Shown here: positions 47,515 through 56,354 of the stretch, in pieces
Numbering within the stretch: the first letter of the stretch is position 1
Layout: every line of letters starts with the position of its first letter
Assembly (NCBI GenBank): GCA_947478455.1
Contig: CANJWR010000008.1
Location: forward strand, 1-56,354
Source: Beijerinckiaceae bacterium
GTDB taxonomy: Bacteria; Pseudomonadota; Alphaproteobacteria; Rhizobiales; Beijerinckiaceae
Reading direction: 5' to 3'
DNA: 56,354 bases
Program-made: the position numbers and the translations under genes
The notes under the pieces: model-generated
Seen by the model: only the letters and a program-made list of their open reading frames with translations
What the model was told of the DNA's origin: nothing
Databases searched by the model: none

Positions 47515-48042
47515 ATGTCCTGGAACGACGAACGCGTTGAATTACTTAAAAAGCTTTGGCTCGACGGCCTCAGCGCCAGCCAGATTGCTGGCGAACTGGC
47601 CAACGGGATTACCCGTAACGCCGTCATCGGCAAGGTTCACCGTCTCGGCCTTTCGGGGCGCGTGAAGGCCCCGACCCAGACGCAGCCCCGGCCGCGTCCG
47701 CAAGCCCGGACCCACCGCAACTCGACGCCGCGTACGTCGGCGCCGATTATTCGCGGCAATACGGCGCTGGCCTTTGCACCCCGCGCCCAGGAGGCTCCTG
47801 CCCCACGGCTGGTCGAGGAAGTGGTCATCCCGATGTCCGAACGGGTGACGATCATGGAACTCAAGGAGGCCATGTGCCGCTGGCCGCTCGGCGATCCGGC
47901 AACGTCGGAATTCCGCTATTGCGGCGGAAAATCTACCATCGGCGAGTCGTATTGCACGTATCATTCGCGCATCGCCTATCAGCCGGCTCAGGATCGTCGC
48001 CGCGAGCGTGAGCGCGAACGCCGCATGCAGCGCACCGCCTGA
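47515..48042 (+). CDS. gcrA: cell-cycle regulator GcrA
   Basis: MSWNDERVELLKKLWLDGLSASQIAGELANGITRNAVIGKVHRLGLSGR; C-terminal CRWPLGDPATSEFRYCGGKSTIGESYCTYHSRIAYQ. Confidence 0.97.
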   Translation: MSWNDERVELLKKLWLDGLSASQIAGELANGITRNAVIGKVHRLGLSGRVKAPTQTQPRPRPQARTHRNSTPRTSAPIIRGNTALAFAPRAQEAPAPRLVEEVVIPMSERVTIMELKEAMCRWPLGDPATSEFRYCGGKSTIGESYCTYHSRIAYQPAQDRRRERERERRMQRTA

Positions 48043-48068
48043 AAGCAGTCCTGTTTTCAATTGATCCT

Positions 48069-48106
48069 CGAAAGGTCGACGACAATTTTTGTTCGTCGAC
48101 CTTTCG
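48069..48106 (+). terminator. Intrinsic terminator downstream of gcrA
   Basis: Perfect 14-bp stem cgaaaggtcgacga...tcgtcgacctttcg followed by ctttgctt. Confidence 0.7.
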
Positions 48107-48138
48107 CTTTGCTTCAAGGCTTTTCAGTTGGAAATAAC

Positions 48139-48178
48139 GACCTGACCGGAACGTGCCTTTCAGTCCGGCGTCAGGTCA
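48139..48178. terminator. Second hairpin between convergent gcrA and histidine kinase genes
   Basis: gacctgac-cgga...tccg-gc-gtcaggtc followed by attttct. Confidence 0.55.
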
Positions 48179-48196
48179 TTTTCTCGCACACTCTAT

Positions 48197-49240
48197 TCAA
48201 GAGACGTTGCGCGGAATCTGGATTGTGAATTCGGCGCCCTCGCCGGGCCTGCTTTCGATCCGCAACCGGCCACGATGGCGGGCGACAATGTGCTTCACAA
48301 TCGCCAGCCCGAGACCAGTTCCGCCGCGCGCGCGGCTCTGGCCGGCGTCGACGCGATAAAATCGCTCCGTCAATCGTGGCAGGTGCTCCGGCGCTATGCC
48401 CGGACCGTGGTCGCGTACGGCCAAAACAGCATCGCCGTTCTGGGCCGAAACAACCACATCAACTCTTTTGTCGTCGCCATCGGCTCCGTATTTCAGAGCG
48501 TTTTCGATGAGGTTCTCGACGATCCTGATCAGTTCGTCGCGATCGCCGCGCACGATGAGTTCCGGCGGCGCATCGATCTTCAGCTCGATGCCCGCATCGC
48601 GAGCGCCAGGGCCGAACGTATCGGCCACATGGCGGACAATGCCGACCAGATCGACCGGAGTTTCGGGGCGGACATGCTGGTTCTGTTCGATGCGGGAGAG
48701 GGACAACAGATCGTCCACCAGTCTGGCCATCCGGCGGGCCTGTTGGCCCATGATTTCCAGAAAGCGGCCGCGCGCCTTGGGGTCATCCCGGGCCGGCCCC
48801 TGCAGGGTTTCGACAAAGCCCAGCAGGGAGGCGAGTGGCGTGCGCAACTCATGACTGGCGTTAGCGACGAAGTCGACCCGCATCCGCTCGACGCGGCGCG
48901 ATTCCGTCAGATCGTGCAGGGTAAGCGCAATGAGTTCAAAGCCCCGAATGGCCGCCACATGGACGTCGAACAGGCGTTCCACCGGCACCCGCTCAAGCAG
49001 CGAGACATTTTGGGCGCGACCGGACGCGCGCGCCGCCGAGACCGCGTCCAGCACCACCGGCGAGCGGATCGACAGCACGAGCATTTCCTCCAGCCGCAAG
49101 GCCGGCAAAAGCGCAAGGGCAGGCGGATTGAAGGCGATCACACGATCGGTGGAATTGACGACAATCACCGGGTCCGGCATCGCGGCAATTAGCGAGGACA
49201 CAAGGCCTGCATCAAGATTCTCGGGAATTTTGCCCCCCAT
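48197..49240 (-). CDS. PhoR-like sensor histidine kinase with PAS domain
   Basis: AMPDPVIVVNSTDRVIAFNPPALALLP; H-box VANASHELRTPLASLLGFVETLQGPARDD; N/G boxes NLIENALKYG, VRDHGPGIAPEHLPRLTERFYRVD, GGTGLGLAIVKHIV. Confidence 0.92.
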   Translation of the reverse strand: MGGKIPENLDAGLVSSLIAAMPDPVIVVNSTDRVIAFNPPALALLPALRLEEMLVLSIRSPVVLDAVSAARASGRAQNVSLLERVPVERLFDVHVAAIRGFELIALTLHDLTESRRVERMRVDFVANASHELRTPLASLLGFVETLQGPARDDPKARGRFLEIMGQQARRMARLVDDLLSLSRIEQNQHVRPETPVDLVGIVRHVADTFGPGARDAGIELKIDAPPELIVRGDRDELIRIVENLIENALKYGADGDDKRVDVVVSAQNGDAVLAVRDHGPGIAPEHLPRLTERFYRVDAGQSRARGGTGLGLAIVKHIVARHRGRLRIESRPGEGAEFTIQIPRNVS

Positions 49241-49302
49241 CCGGTTTCAGGCCTGTCGACGTTGACCAGAACGGCCGCCAAGCCAGAACCTTCTAGCCCA
49301 TC

Positions 49303-50286
49303 TTGCCGAATGCGTCGAAAGAGCTAGGTTCAACACAAACGGATGACATGCACATGAAAAAAGCTTCTTCGCCGTCACAAAAACCACCAAAACCCGGCAA
49401 AGGCGCCGTCGGGAAGGCGCTGGCCGCGCCCGAAAAACACACAATTCCTTTCAATATCGAGGCTGAAAAGCTGCCCGAATGGGTGGAGCGCAAGGCGTTC
49501 GGGTCGGGCGGCTATCCGCACAAACACAAGATGAAACCAAAGCTCTACGACAAGGAGCTCTGGACCCTGCAGGTTGAACTTCTCAAGCTGCTCGACTGGG
49601 TGAAACGCGAAGGCCAGCGGATTGTGATCGTGTTCGAAGGTCGCGACGCGGCCGGCAAGGGTGGCGCGATCCAGCGTCTTACGCAACATTTGAACCCGCG
49701 CAGCGCCCGTATCGTGGCGTTGCCGAAGCCGACCGACGTCGAGGCGCGGCAATGGTATTTCCAGCGTTATATCGCGCAAATGCCCCCGAAGGGCGAGATC
49801 GCGATCTTCGACCGCTCCTGGTACAATAGCGCTGGCGTCGAGCGCGTCTTCGGCTTTTGTACGCCGGAACAGACCGATGCGTTCCTGTCCGAGGCGCCGC
49901 AGGTGGAAGCCATGCTGGTGCGAGATGGCGTCAGGATCATCAAGATCTTCCTGTCCATCGGGCCTGAAATGCAGATGAAGCGGCTGCATGCGCGGTGGCA
50001 TGATCCGCTGAAGCGCTGGAAACTATCCGATCTCGATTTCAAGGCCATCGAGAAATGGAACGATTATTCGACAGCTTATGAACGAGCCCTGTCGCTCACA
50101 GACAGCGCAGAAGCGCCGTGGACGATCATCAAGGCCAACGACAAGCGCCGGACGCGCCTTGAGGTGATCCGTCACATCATCAAAGTCCTGCCCTATACGG
50201 GCAAAAACCCGCATCTGGGTGAGGCCGATCATGGCATCGTGTTGTCTGCGGCGAAGTTTCTGAGCGAGGGCAGCGAAGTCGGCTGA
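49303..50286 (+). CDS. ppk2: polyphosphate kinase 2
   Basis: IVIVFEGRDAAGKGGAIQRLTQHLNPRSARIVALPKPTDVEARQWYFQRYIAQMPPKGEIAIFDRSWYNSAGVERVFGFC; start codon uncertain. Confidence 0.95.
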   Translation: MPNASKELGSTQTDDMHMKKASSPSQKPPKPGKGAVGKALAAPEKHTIPFNIEAEKLPEWVERKAFGSGGYPHKHKMKPKLYDKELWTLQVELLKLLDWVKREGQRIVIVFEGRDAAGKGGAIQRLTQHLNPRSARIVALPKPTDVEARQWYFQRYIAQMPPKGEIAIFDRSWYNSAGVERVFGFCTPEQTDAFLSEAPQVEAMLVRDGVRIIKIFLSIGPEMQMKRLHARWHDPLKRWKLSDLDFKAIEKWNDYSTAYERALSLTDSAEAPWTIIKANDKRRTRLEVIRHIIKVLPYTGKNPHLGEADHGIVLSAAKFLSEGSEVG

Positions 50287-51321
50287 TCAGCCTTCACGGG
50301 TTCGTTCCGCTTCCGCCTTCAGCATGGCTGCGCGCAGGGCCTTCCAGTGTCGCGCCGCCTCATGAGCGCCGAGCAGCGCCAGACCAAGCAAGAACGGGAT
50401 CAGGTAATACACCACACGGAACATCAGCAACGAGGCGAGCAGCGCCTCTGGAGATGGACCCGGCAGGGCCTGCAACATGGTCGCCTCGAACGGCCCCAGC
50501 CCGCCGGGCACATTGCTGGCGACGCCGAGCAGGCTCGCCGCCATATAGATGGCCACATAGGTAACGAACGGGATGTCCTGGCCCGACGGCAGCAGCGCGT
50601 AAAGCACAGCGGACGCGCAGAGAATGTCGATCGTTCCCACCAAAAGCTGCGCCAGCGTGATCCAGAACCCCGGCAGCTCCAGTGTGACGCCCTGAACGTG
50701 CATTTTACGATGCGCCAGCGAGACCCACGCCACATACGCCACGAGACCGACCAGCAAGGCAGCGCCGATCAGCAGATTCATCGAGGCGTGCAGATGATTG
50801 ATGGCGGCGAGTTCGCGCGAACGCAGCACCAGTGACACGCCTATTATCAGCGCCGAACCGAGCCAGTAATTGGCGCTCGCGATTACGATCAGACTGGCTA
50901 TCTTGCCGGCCGGCACATGGGCGCGGGAATACAGCCAGAATCGTACCGTGCCGCCGGTTACCAGCGGAAAGCCCAGCGTATTGGCAATCGAATAACAGGT
51001 GAAGGACGCCAGAGCCGCAATCCGGTAGCGCACCTGCAGGCCGAGCTGGCGAACCGCCAGATAATCGTAGCCGGTCCAGGCAATAAACGAGAGCGTCGCG
51101 AACAATCCGGCGATTGCGAATTGCTCCATGCTGGTCATCTGGATTGCGATGCGCAGTTCGGCCCAACTGATCGTCGCCAGCGTGCGCGCCACCACATAGG
51201 CGGACAGGGTCAGAATGGACAGGCTGAATACCGCAGCCGCAATCTTGAGCCAGCGATGTTTGCTGGTCGCAGGCCGGGCGGCGTCGACCGCGTGCTTGTC
51301 TGCGTCGTCTGCGTGAATCAT
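50287..51321 (-). CDS. YbhN/UPF0104 (lysylphosphatidylglycerol-synthase TM region) membrane protein
   Basis: Polytopic; GYDYLAVRQLGLQVRYRIAALASFTCYSIANTLGFPLVTGGTVRFWLYS; SLLGVASNVPGGLGPFEATML. Confidence 0.88.
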   Translation of the reverse strand: MIHADDADKHAVDAARPATSKHRWLKIAAAVFSLSILTLSAYVVARTLATISWAELRIAIQMTSMEQFAIAGLFATLSFIAWTGYDYLAVRQLGLQVRYRIAALASFTCYSIANTLGFPLVTGGTVRFWLYSRAHVPAGKIASLIVIASANYWLGSALIIGVSLVLRSRELAAINHLHASMNLLIGAALLVGLVAYVAWVSLAHRKMHVQGVTLELPGFWITLAQLLVGTIDILCASAVLYALLPSGQDIPFVTYVAIYMAASLLGVASNVPGGLGPFEATMLQALPGPSPEALLASLLMFRVVYYLIPFLLGLALLGAHEAARHWKALRAAMLKAEAERTREG

Positions 51322-51414
51322 GGCAAGCCGCGGTTGATGATGGCGGCCTTATGCAGGCTCGCCATTGCCACCGCAACCGCTGTGCCTATGAAATCATCAC
51401 TGCGACGATCAAAT

Positions 51415-52878
51415 TTACTGGGTGCAGAACAGCGGCAGAACCGAAGCCCCCGAAGCGGCGGCGATTTCGCCAGCGGATTTTTCGCCCTTTCCGGCCTCAG
51501 AAGGGGCGCTCACGACGCCCGCCGATTGCAGAAACGCTTTTGCGGGATCCGTCCCGATCACCGGACTGGCGGTGGCGGGCACAATTCCCGCCACCAGACG
51601 GGGGGCGGATTTCGCCACGCCAACAAGCCCGACAAGCGCTCCGCTCCGGCTGAAAACAGCCGCGCCATTGGAGGCGCGCTGCAGCGGCGCGAATACGCGC
51701 GCCCCGGTTTCGCCCGCGCCCAGATCGCCCGGAGCGACGATCAACTCTGAAGCCGGCACGCCTGCACGCGGTCCTTGCTGCAACACCACCACCGGCCCGC
51801 TGGCGGAGCCGGTCGCTAGCGCGAGCGCTGGCGCGGTTTGCCCGGGCACGTCGAACATCACAAGGCCGTCCGGTCCCGGCTGGGGCGACATGGTGGCCTT
51901 GCGCCCGCCGATCTGGGCGTCCGTGCAAGTGCGCGACGCCAAGACGGCGAGCGCCTTTCCGGGCGCGACGACTATCGCGGAGCCGACCAGCGTCGGGCGC
52001 GGCGCGGATGCCTGAAGCGGCGGCGCGAGGCCGGGCGTCTGTGGAGGTCTGGCGGCCCCGCCCGCTCCGGCGGGTGCATTGGCGACAGCAACCGCAGCCG
52101 TGGCGAAAGGACTGAACGAATTGGCGATAGCGATATTGAGCGCATCAAAGGCGGCGCGCTGCTGCACCGGATAAGTGAGCGTATAGCCGCGCAAGACCGG
52201 CGCACCCTCCGCAACACCCCGCGCCACACGGGTGTAAAAGACCCGGCCCGCCGCATCGCCACTGACGACAAAGAAGTCGGCACGCAGAACCTTGTAGGAA
52301 ACCTTGCGGTTGGGAGCGTCCACCTTCAGCCGGTCGTACATGGCCGAAAGTTCATTGCCGGGATCGGGCGCGGAAAACACGTCGAGCGCAGCTGCGCCGT
52401 CTGGCGTGTTGTAACGCGCGCCCTGCGCAGACGCGGTCTTCTTCGAAAACAGTTTCGCCGGCACCCCGATTGTGACGCCGGATTTCGCCTCCAGCACGGG
52501 CTTGAACAAAGCCGCATCGCGCGCCTTTGCGCCCGCCGCCACGAGCGCCGCGCGCGCCTTCGTGTCGAGCGAACCATCGGCGGGGAGCTTGGCGCGTTTG
52601 GCGAAAGCGACGATGGCTTCGCGCGTCATGCGCCCGAAGCCGCCATCGACCGTACCCTTGTAATCGCCCGTCCAGACGAGCGCGTCCTGAATGGCGCGAC
52701 GGTCTGCCTCGGGCAGGGCATCGAACGCCGCGCGTGCAGCTTCAAAAGCCGGGTCGGGCGCAGCCGCAGGCGCGGGACCCTGCGCGAGAGCCTGACTGCC
52801 CGTTAGCCCAGACAACAAAGTCCCAAATGCCAGGGACAATCCGACAGACGCAATCGTCAGTACGCGATGAAGACGCAT
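51415..52878 (-). CDS. secreted peptidoglycan-binding-domain protein with degenerate trypsin-like C-terminal domain
   Basis: Signal peptide MRLHRVLTIASVGLSLAFG; PG-binding-like WTGDYKGTVDGGFGRMTREAIVAFAKRAKLPADGSLDTKARAAL; trypsin-like fold pattern GSAIVVAPGKALAVL...ASNGAAVFSRSGALVGLVG. Confidence 0.65.
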   Translation of the reverse strand: MRLHRVLTIASVGLSLAFGTLLSGLTGSQALAQGPAPAAAPDPAFEAARAAFDALPEADRRAIQDALVWTGDYKGTVDGGFGRMTREAIVAFAKRAKLPADGSLDTKARAALVAAGAKARDAALFKPVLEAKSGVTIGVPAKLFSKKTASAQGARYNTPDGAAALDVFSAPDPGNELSAMYDRLKVDAPNRKVSYKVLRADFFVVSGDAAGRVFYTRVARGVAEGAPVLRGYTLTYPVQQRAAFDALNIAIANSFSPFATAAVAVANAPAGAGGAARPPQTPGLAPPLQASAPRPTLVGSAIVVAPGKALAVLASRTCTDAQIGGRKATMSPQPGPDGLVMFDVPGQTAPALALATGSASGPVVVLQQGPRAGVPASELIVAPGDLGAGETGARVFAPLQRASNGAAVFSRSGALVGLVGVAKSAPRLVAGIVPATASPVIGTDPAKAFLQSAGVVSAPSEAGKGEKSAGEIAAASGASVLPLFCTQ

Positions 52879-52997
52879 GGCCGGCTCCGGGACTATGGTT
52901 GACGCCAGAACAATGCCGGCATCATCGCCAAAATTTCGCCAAGACGAAAGAGCCAATATGTCGCCCATATCGGCAATTGATTACAATGTGACTCAAA

Positions 52998-53027
52998 GTC
53001 ATGTTCTCAATTGTTGCAGAACATGAC
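52998..53027. repeat. Perfect 10-bp inverted repeat with 10-nt spacer between divergent genes
   Basis: gtcatgttct-caattgttgc-agaacatgac. Confidence 0.85.
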
Positions 53028-53085
53028 AGGCTGCAAACTCGATTGGCCGGCCACGTCCGGCGCGGGACCATTTCAGGAGGCGCAA

Positions 53086-56000
53086 ATGCGCAACTTCGCT
53101 CGTTCCCTTTTCGCCGGCGCGGTGATGTTTCTGACGGCCACATCGGCCTTCGCCCAGAAGTCCTATACGCGGGAAGATCTGACGAGCGACGTCATTCGCC
53201 TCGAAGAACAATTCCGCAAGGACGCAGGTACAATCGCAGGCAACCGGACGGCAGAAGATCTGAGGCGCGACGGCGTCGGGGCGCTTCAGCGTAATCCGCG
53301 CGGCGCGATCCGCTCATTCTCGGCTGCCATTGCGGCCTCGCCGCGCGACGCCTCGCTCTGGTTGCTCTATGCACGCGCTGCCTTTTCGAGCGCCCAGTAA
53401 AACAACATCAACGACAGCTATGTGCTTTACGAAGCCGCCTCCGCCGCAGCCTTCACGTCCTATCAGCGCGCAACTGCGCGCAATGATGAAGCGTCAGCCC
53501 TCACGCTGCTGGCAGAAATCTATGCGCGTCGCGAAATGTGGCGCATGTCGCTCAATGCCTACAGGGCAAGTCTGGAGCGGGCCGACAATCCGAATATCCG
53601 CAGAACCTACGAGGCAATGCGGGAAGAGCGCGGCTTCAGGATCCTCGACTACAAGGTCGACAGCGATGCAGCGGCCCCGCGCGTCTGCTACCAGTTCTCA
53701 GAGCCGTTGCAGCGCGGCAAGGTCGATTTCGCGCCCTATGTGGCGGTGTCGGGCGCGGCCAATGCGGCCATCACAGCCGAAGATCAGCAGCTTTGTGTCG
53801 AAGGCCTGAAGCATGGCGAGCGTTACGCCGTTGTGGTGCGTCAGGGTCTGCCGTCGTCTGTTGGCGAAAACCTGCTGAAATCTGCAGACTACGAAATCTA
53901 TGTGCGCGATCGCTCGCCGCAGGTGCGTTTCACGGGCAAGAACTATGTGCTGCCGCGCGTCGGGCAGGAAGGCATCCCGGTCGTGTCGGTCAATACCGAC
54001 AAGATCGCTATCGATGTGCTGCGCGTGGGCGACCGCAATCTGCTGCCGACTGTACGGTCGGAAGATTTCCTGTCGCAACTCGGCTCCTACAAGCTGCGCG
54101 ACTTCATCAATGAAAAAGGCGTGAAAATCTGGTCGGGTGTGCTCGACGCCAAGCCTGATCTCAACAAGGACGTGGTCACCGCGTTTCCGGTTCTCGAAGC
54201 CGTGAAGACGCTGGAGCCGGGTGTTTACGTGATGGTCGCAAAGGCTGGCGAAAAGCCTGTGAGCGCAGCCACCGAAGGCGGCGACGATGATTATTACGGC
54301 ACGAACGCCACCCAGTGGTTTGTGGTGTCTGACCTTGGCCTCACGGCGTTTTCGGGCGACGACGGCGTGCATGTGCTGGTGCGCTCGCTCGCCAGCGCCG
54401 CGCCGCTTACCGGCATCGAGGTGCGCCTCATCGCGCGCAATAACGAAGTGCTCGCAACACGCACCACAGACGCCGCCGGCCACGCGCGTTTCGACCCCGG
54501 TCTGGCGCGTGGAACAGCAGGCCTTGCGCCGGGTCTGGTGGTGGCCAACAACAAGGATGCAGATTATAACTTCCTCGATGTTGCGCAAACGCCGTTCGAT
54601 CTGACGGATCGCGGCGTGAAGGGCCGCACGACTGCCAAGGCGCTCGATGCATTCCTCTACACCGAGCGCGGCGTCTATCGCTCGGGCGAGACCGTCAACC
54701 TGACCGCACAGCTGCGCGATGCGCGCGGCGCAGCGGTCGGCGCGCTGCCGCTGACGCTTGTGGTGAAGCGTCCCGACGGCGTCGAATACAAGCGTGCGCT
54801 TGTGGGCGATCAGGGTCTGGGCGGGCGCGCCTGGTCGATCAATCTCTTGCCGAATGTCGCCACCGGCACTTGGCGCGTGCAGGCTTTCGCCGATCCGAAA
54901 AGCCCGGCCATCGGCGAAGCAGGATTTCTGGTTGAAGATTACATCCCCGAACGGCTTGATTTCACCCTGAAAGCTGTCGACGCCGCAGCGCGTTCCGGCC
55001 AGAAGGTGACGATTGAATCCGACGCCCGCTATCTCTATGGCGCGCCCGGTTCGAATCTCGAAATCACCGGCGACGTGACGATCCGCGCCACGGAAGAAGA
55101 TTCCATTCCGGGCCTGCCGGGCTACAGCGCCGGCCTTGAGGACGAGACGTTCGAGACCGTGAAGAACGAACTCGAAGAGCCCGTGACAACCGACGCGCGC
55201 GGACACGCGAACGTCGCGGTTGCTATCCCCGAGTTCACCGCGGCGCGTCCGGTCGAGGCGCATATCGTTTTGCGCGTCGGCGAACCGGGAGGTCGCGCCG
55301 TCGAGCGCACACTCACCTTGCCGGTGCGGCCCGCCGCCGGCATGATCGCGGTGAAGAAGAACTTCGACGAATTGTCGGAGGGCTCCACCGCAACGTTCGA
55401 CATTGCGGCTGTCAACAGCAATGGCCAGCGCGGCGCGCGCAAGAACGTTCAATGGACGCTCTATCGCGTTAGCTCGGATTACCAGTGGTATAATTCGGAC
55501 GGTCGCTGGGGCTTCGAACGCGTGAAGTCGTCGCGCAAGATCGCCGATGGCCGCATCGACATCGACGCCGTACAGCCGGCAAAAATCGCCGCCGCTGTCG
55601 GCTGGGGCGCGCATCGGCTTGAACTTCGCTCCGATGAAGGCGGCGACATGCCGACCAGCATCAATTTCGAAGTCGGCTGGTCGGGAGATTCTACAGCCGA
55701 AACACCGGATTTGCTGGAAGTCACGCTCGACAAGCAGGACTATAAAGCTGGCGAATCCCTGAAACTGCGCATCGCTTCGCGCTTCGACGGCAAGGCGTCT
55801 GTGGCGATCATCGGCGACAAGCTCAGCGAGCTTGTCACGCGCGATGTGAAAACAGGCGACAACGAAATCTCCCTGCCGGTGAAGGCCGAATGGGGTGCAG
55901 GCGCCTATGCGGTCGCCATCGCGCATCGTCCGCTCGACGCCGCCGCCAAACGCATGCCGGGCCGCGCGCTCGGCCTCGCATGGTTCGGCGTCGAGCAGGA

Positions 56001-56354
56001 CAGCCGCAAACTGACTGTGGCGCTCAACACGCCGCCAAAGATCGAACCGCGCGGCGCCTTTTCGATTCCGGTGAAACTCACTGGCCTCGCGGCAGGCGAA
56101 GAAGCATATATGACGGTTGCGGCAGTCGATATCGGCATCCTCAATCTGACGCGCTTCGAGACACCGAACCCGGGCGAGTTCTTTTTCGGCCAGCGTCAGC
56201 TCTCGACTGAAATCCGCGATCTTTACGGCCTGTTGATCGACGGCATGCAGGGCGCGCGTGGTGCGATCCGCTCGGGCGGCGACGACGCCGGCAAGGGGCT
56301 CGAAGGCAACCGTCCCACACAGGAACCGCTGTCGCGCTATTCGGGCGTCGTGAA
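53086..56354 (+). pseudogene. alpha-2-macroglobulin family protein, interrupted by in-frame TAA at 53398-53400 and cut by the window end
   Basis: Signal peptide MRNFARSLFAGAVMFLTATSAFAQ; frame continues open past the TAA to 56354 with TPR-like then macroglobulin sequence (YLYTERGVYRSGETVNLTAQLRD equivalent FLYTERGVYRSGETV; YMTVAAVDIGILNLTRFETPNP). Confidence 0.85.

Noticed and set aside
49241-49350. Pho box between the PhoR-like kinase and ppk2
   Set aside because: Only a partial ctgtcgacgttgacc match; no tandem CTGTCAT repeats
52998-53027. LexA/SOS box in the inverted repeat
   Set aside because: Alphaproteobacterial LexA uses GTTC-N7-GTTC direct repeats; here the arms are inverted and the spacing is different
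53698-55926. 742-aa minus-strand ORF
   Set aside because: Antisense to the macroglobulin frame, which carries recognisable domain sequence

Overview
This 56 kb, high-GC window looks like chromosomal DNA from an alphaproteobacterium, probably Hyphomicrobiales (inference from GcrA, the fabA-fabB-fabI order and the rimP-nusA-ylxR-infB-rbfA-truB-rpsO-pnp operon). I annotate about 45 protein genes and no tRNA, rRNA, CRISPR array or transposase. Main blocks: two MFS transporters, a hydrolase and a GT4; infC and fabA/fabB/fabI; a glycosylation-type locus (GT2, two paralogous polytopic GT-C-like proteins, a UGM-like FAD protein); the ribosome/transcription operon on the minus strand; pckA; a TPP enzyme of unknown substrate; soxBDAG; a nikR-like gene; a NitT/TauT-type ABC transporter with two GSTs; argD-argF-hslO; gcrA; a PhoR-like kinase next to ppk2; and a divergent pseudo-trypsin/alpha-2-macroglobulin pair. 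The most interesting observations are: (1) the GT-C paralogs carry STT3/AglB-like DD, HWSR and DHH motifs; (2) the NikR homologue has Arg at two canonical Ni-ligand His positions plus a His-rich tail; (3) the alpha-2-macroglobulin gene is interrupted by one in-frame TAA, beside a protease-like gene that appears to lack catalytic residues, with a perfect 10-bp inverted repeat between them; (4) infC most likely starts at AUU; (5) there are attenuator or autoregulatory-type structures in the rimP and rpsO leaders. No computation was run; family calls come from reading translations and motifs.
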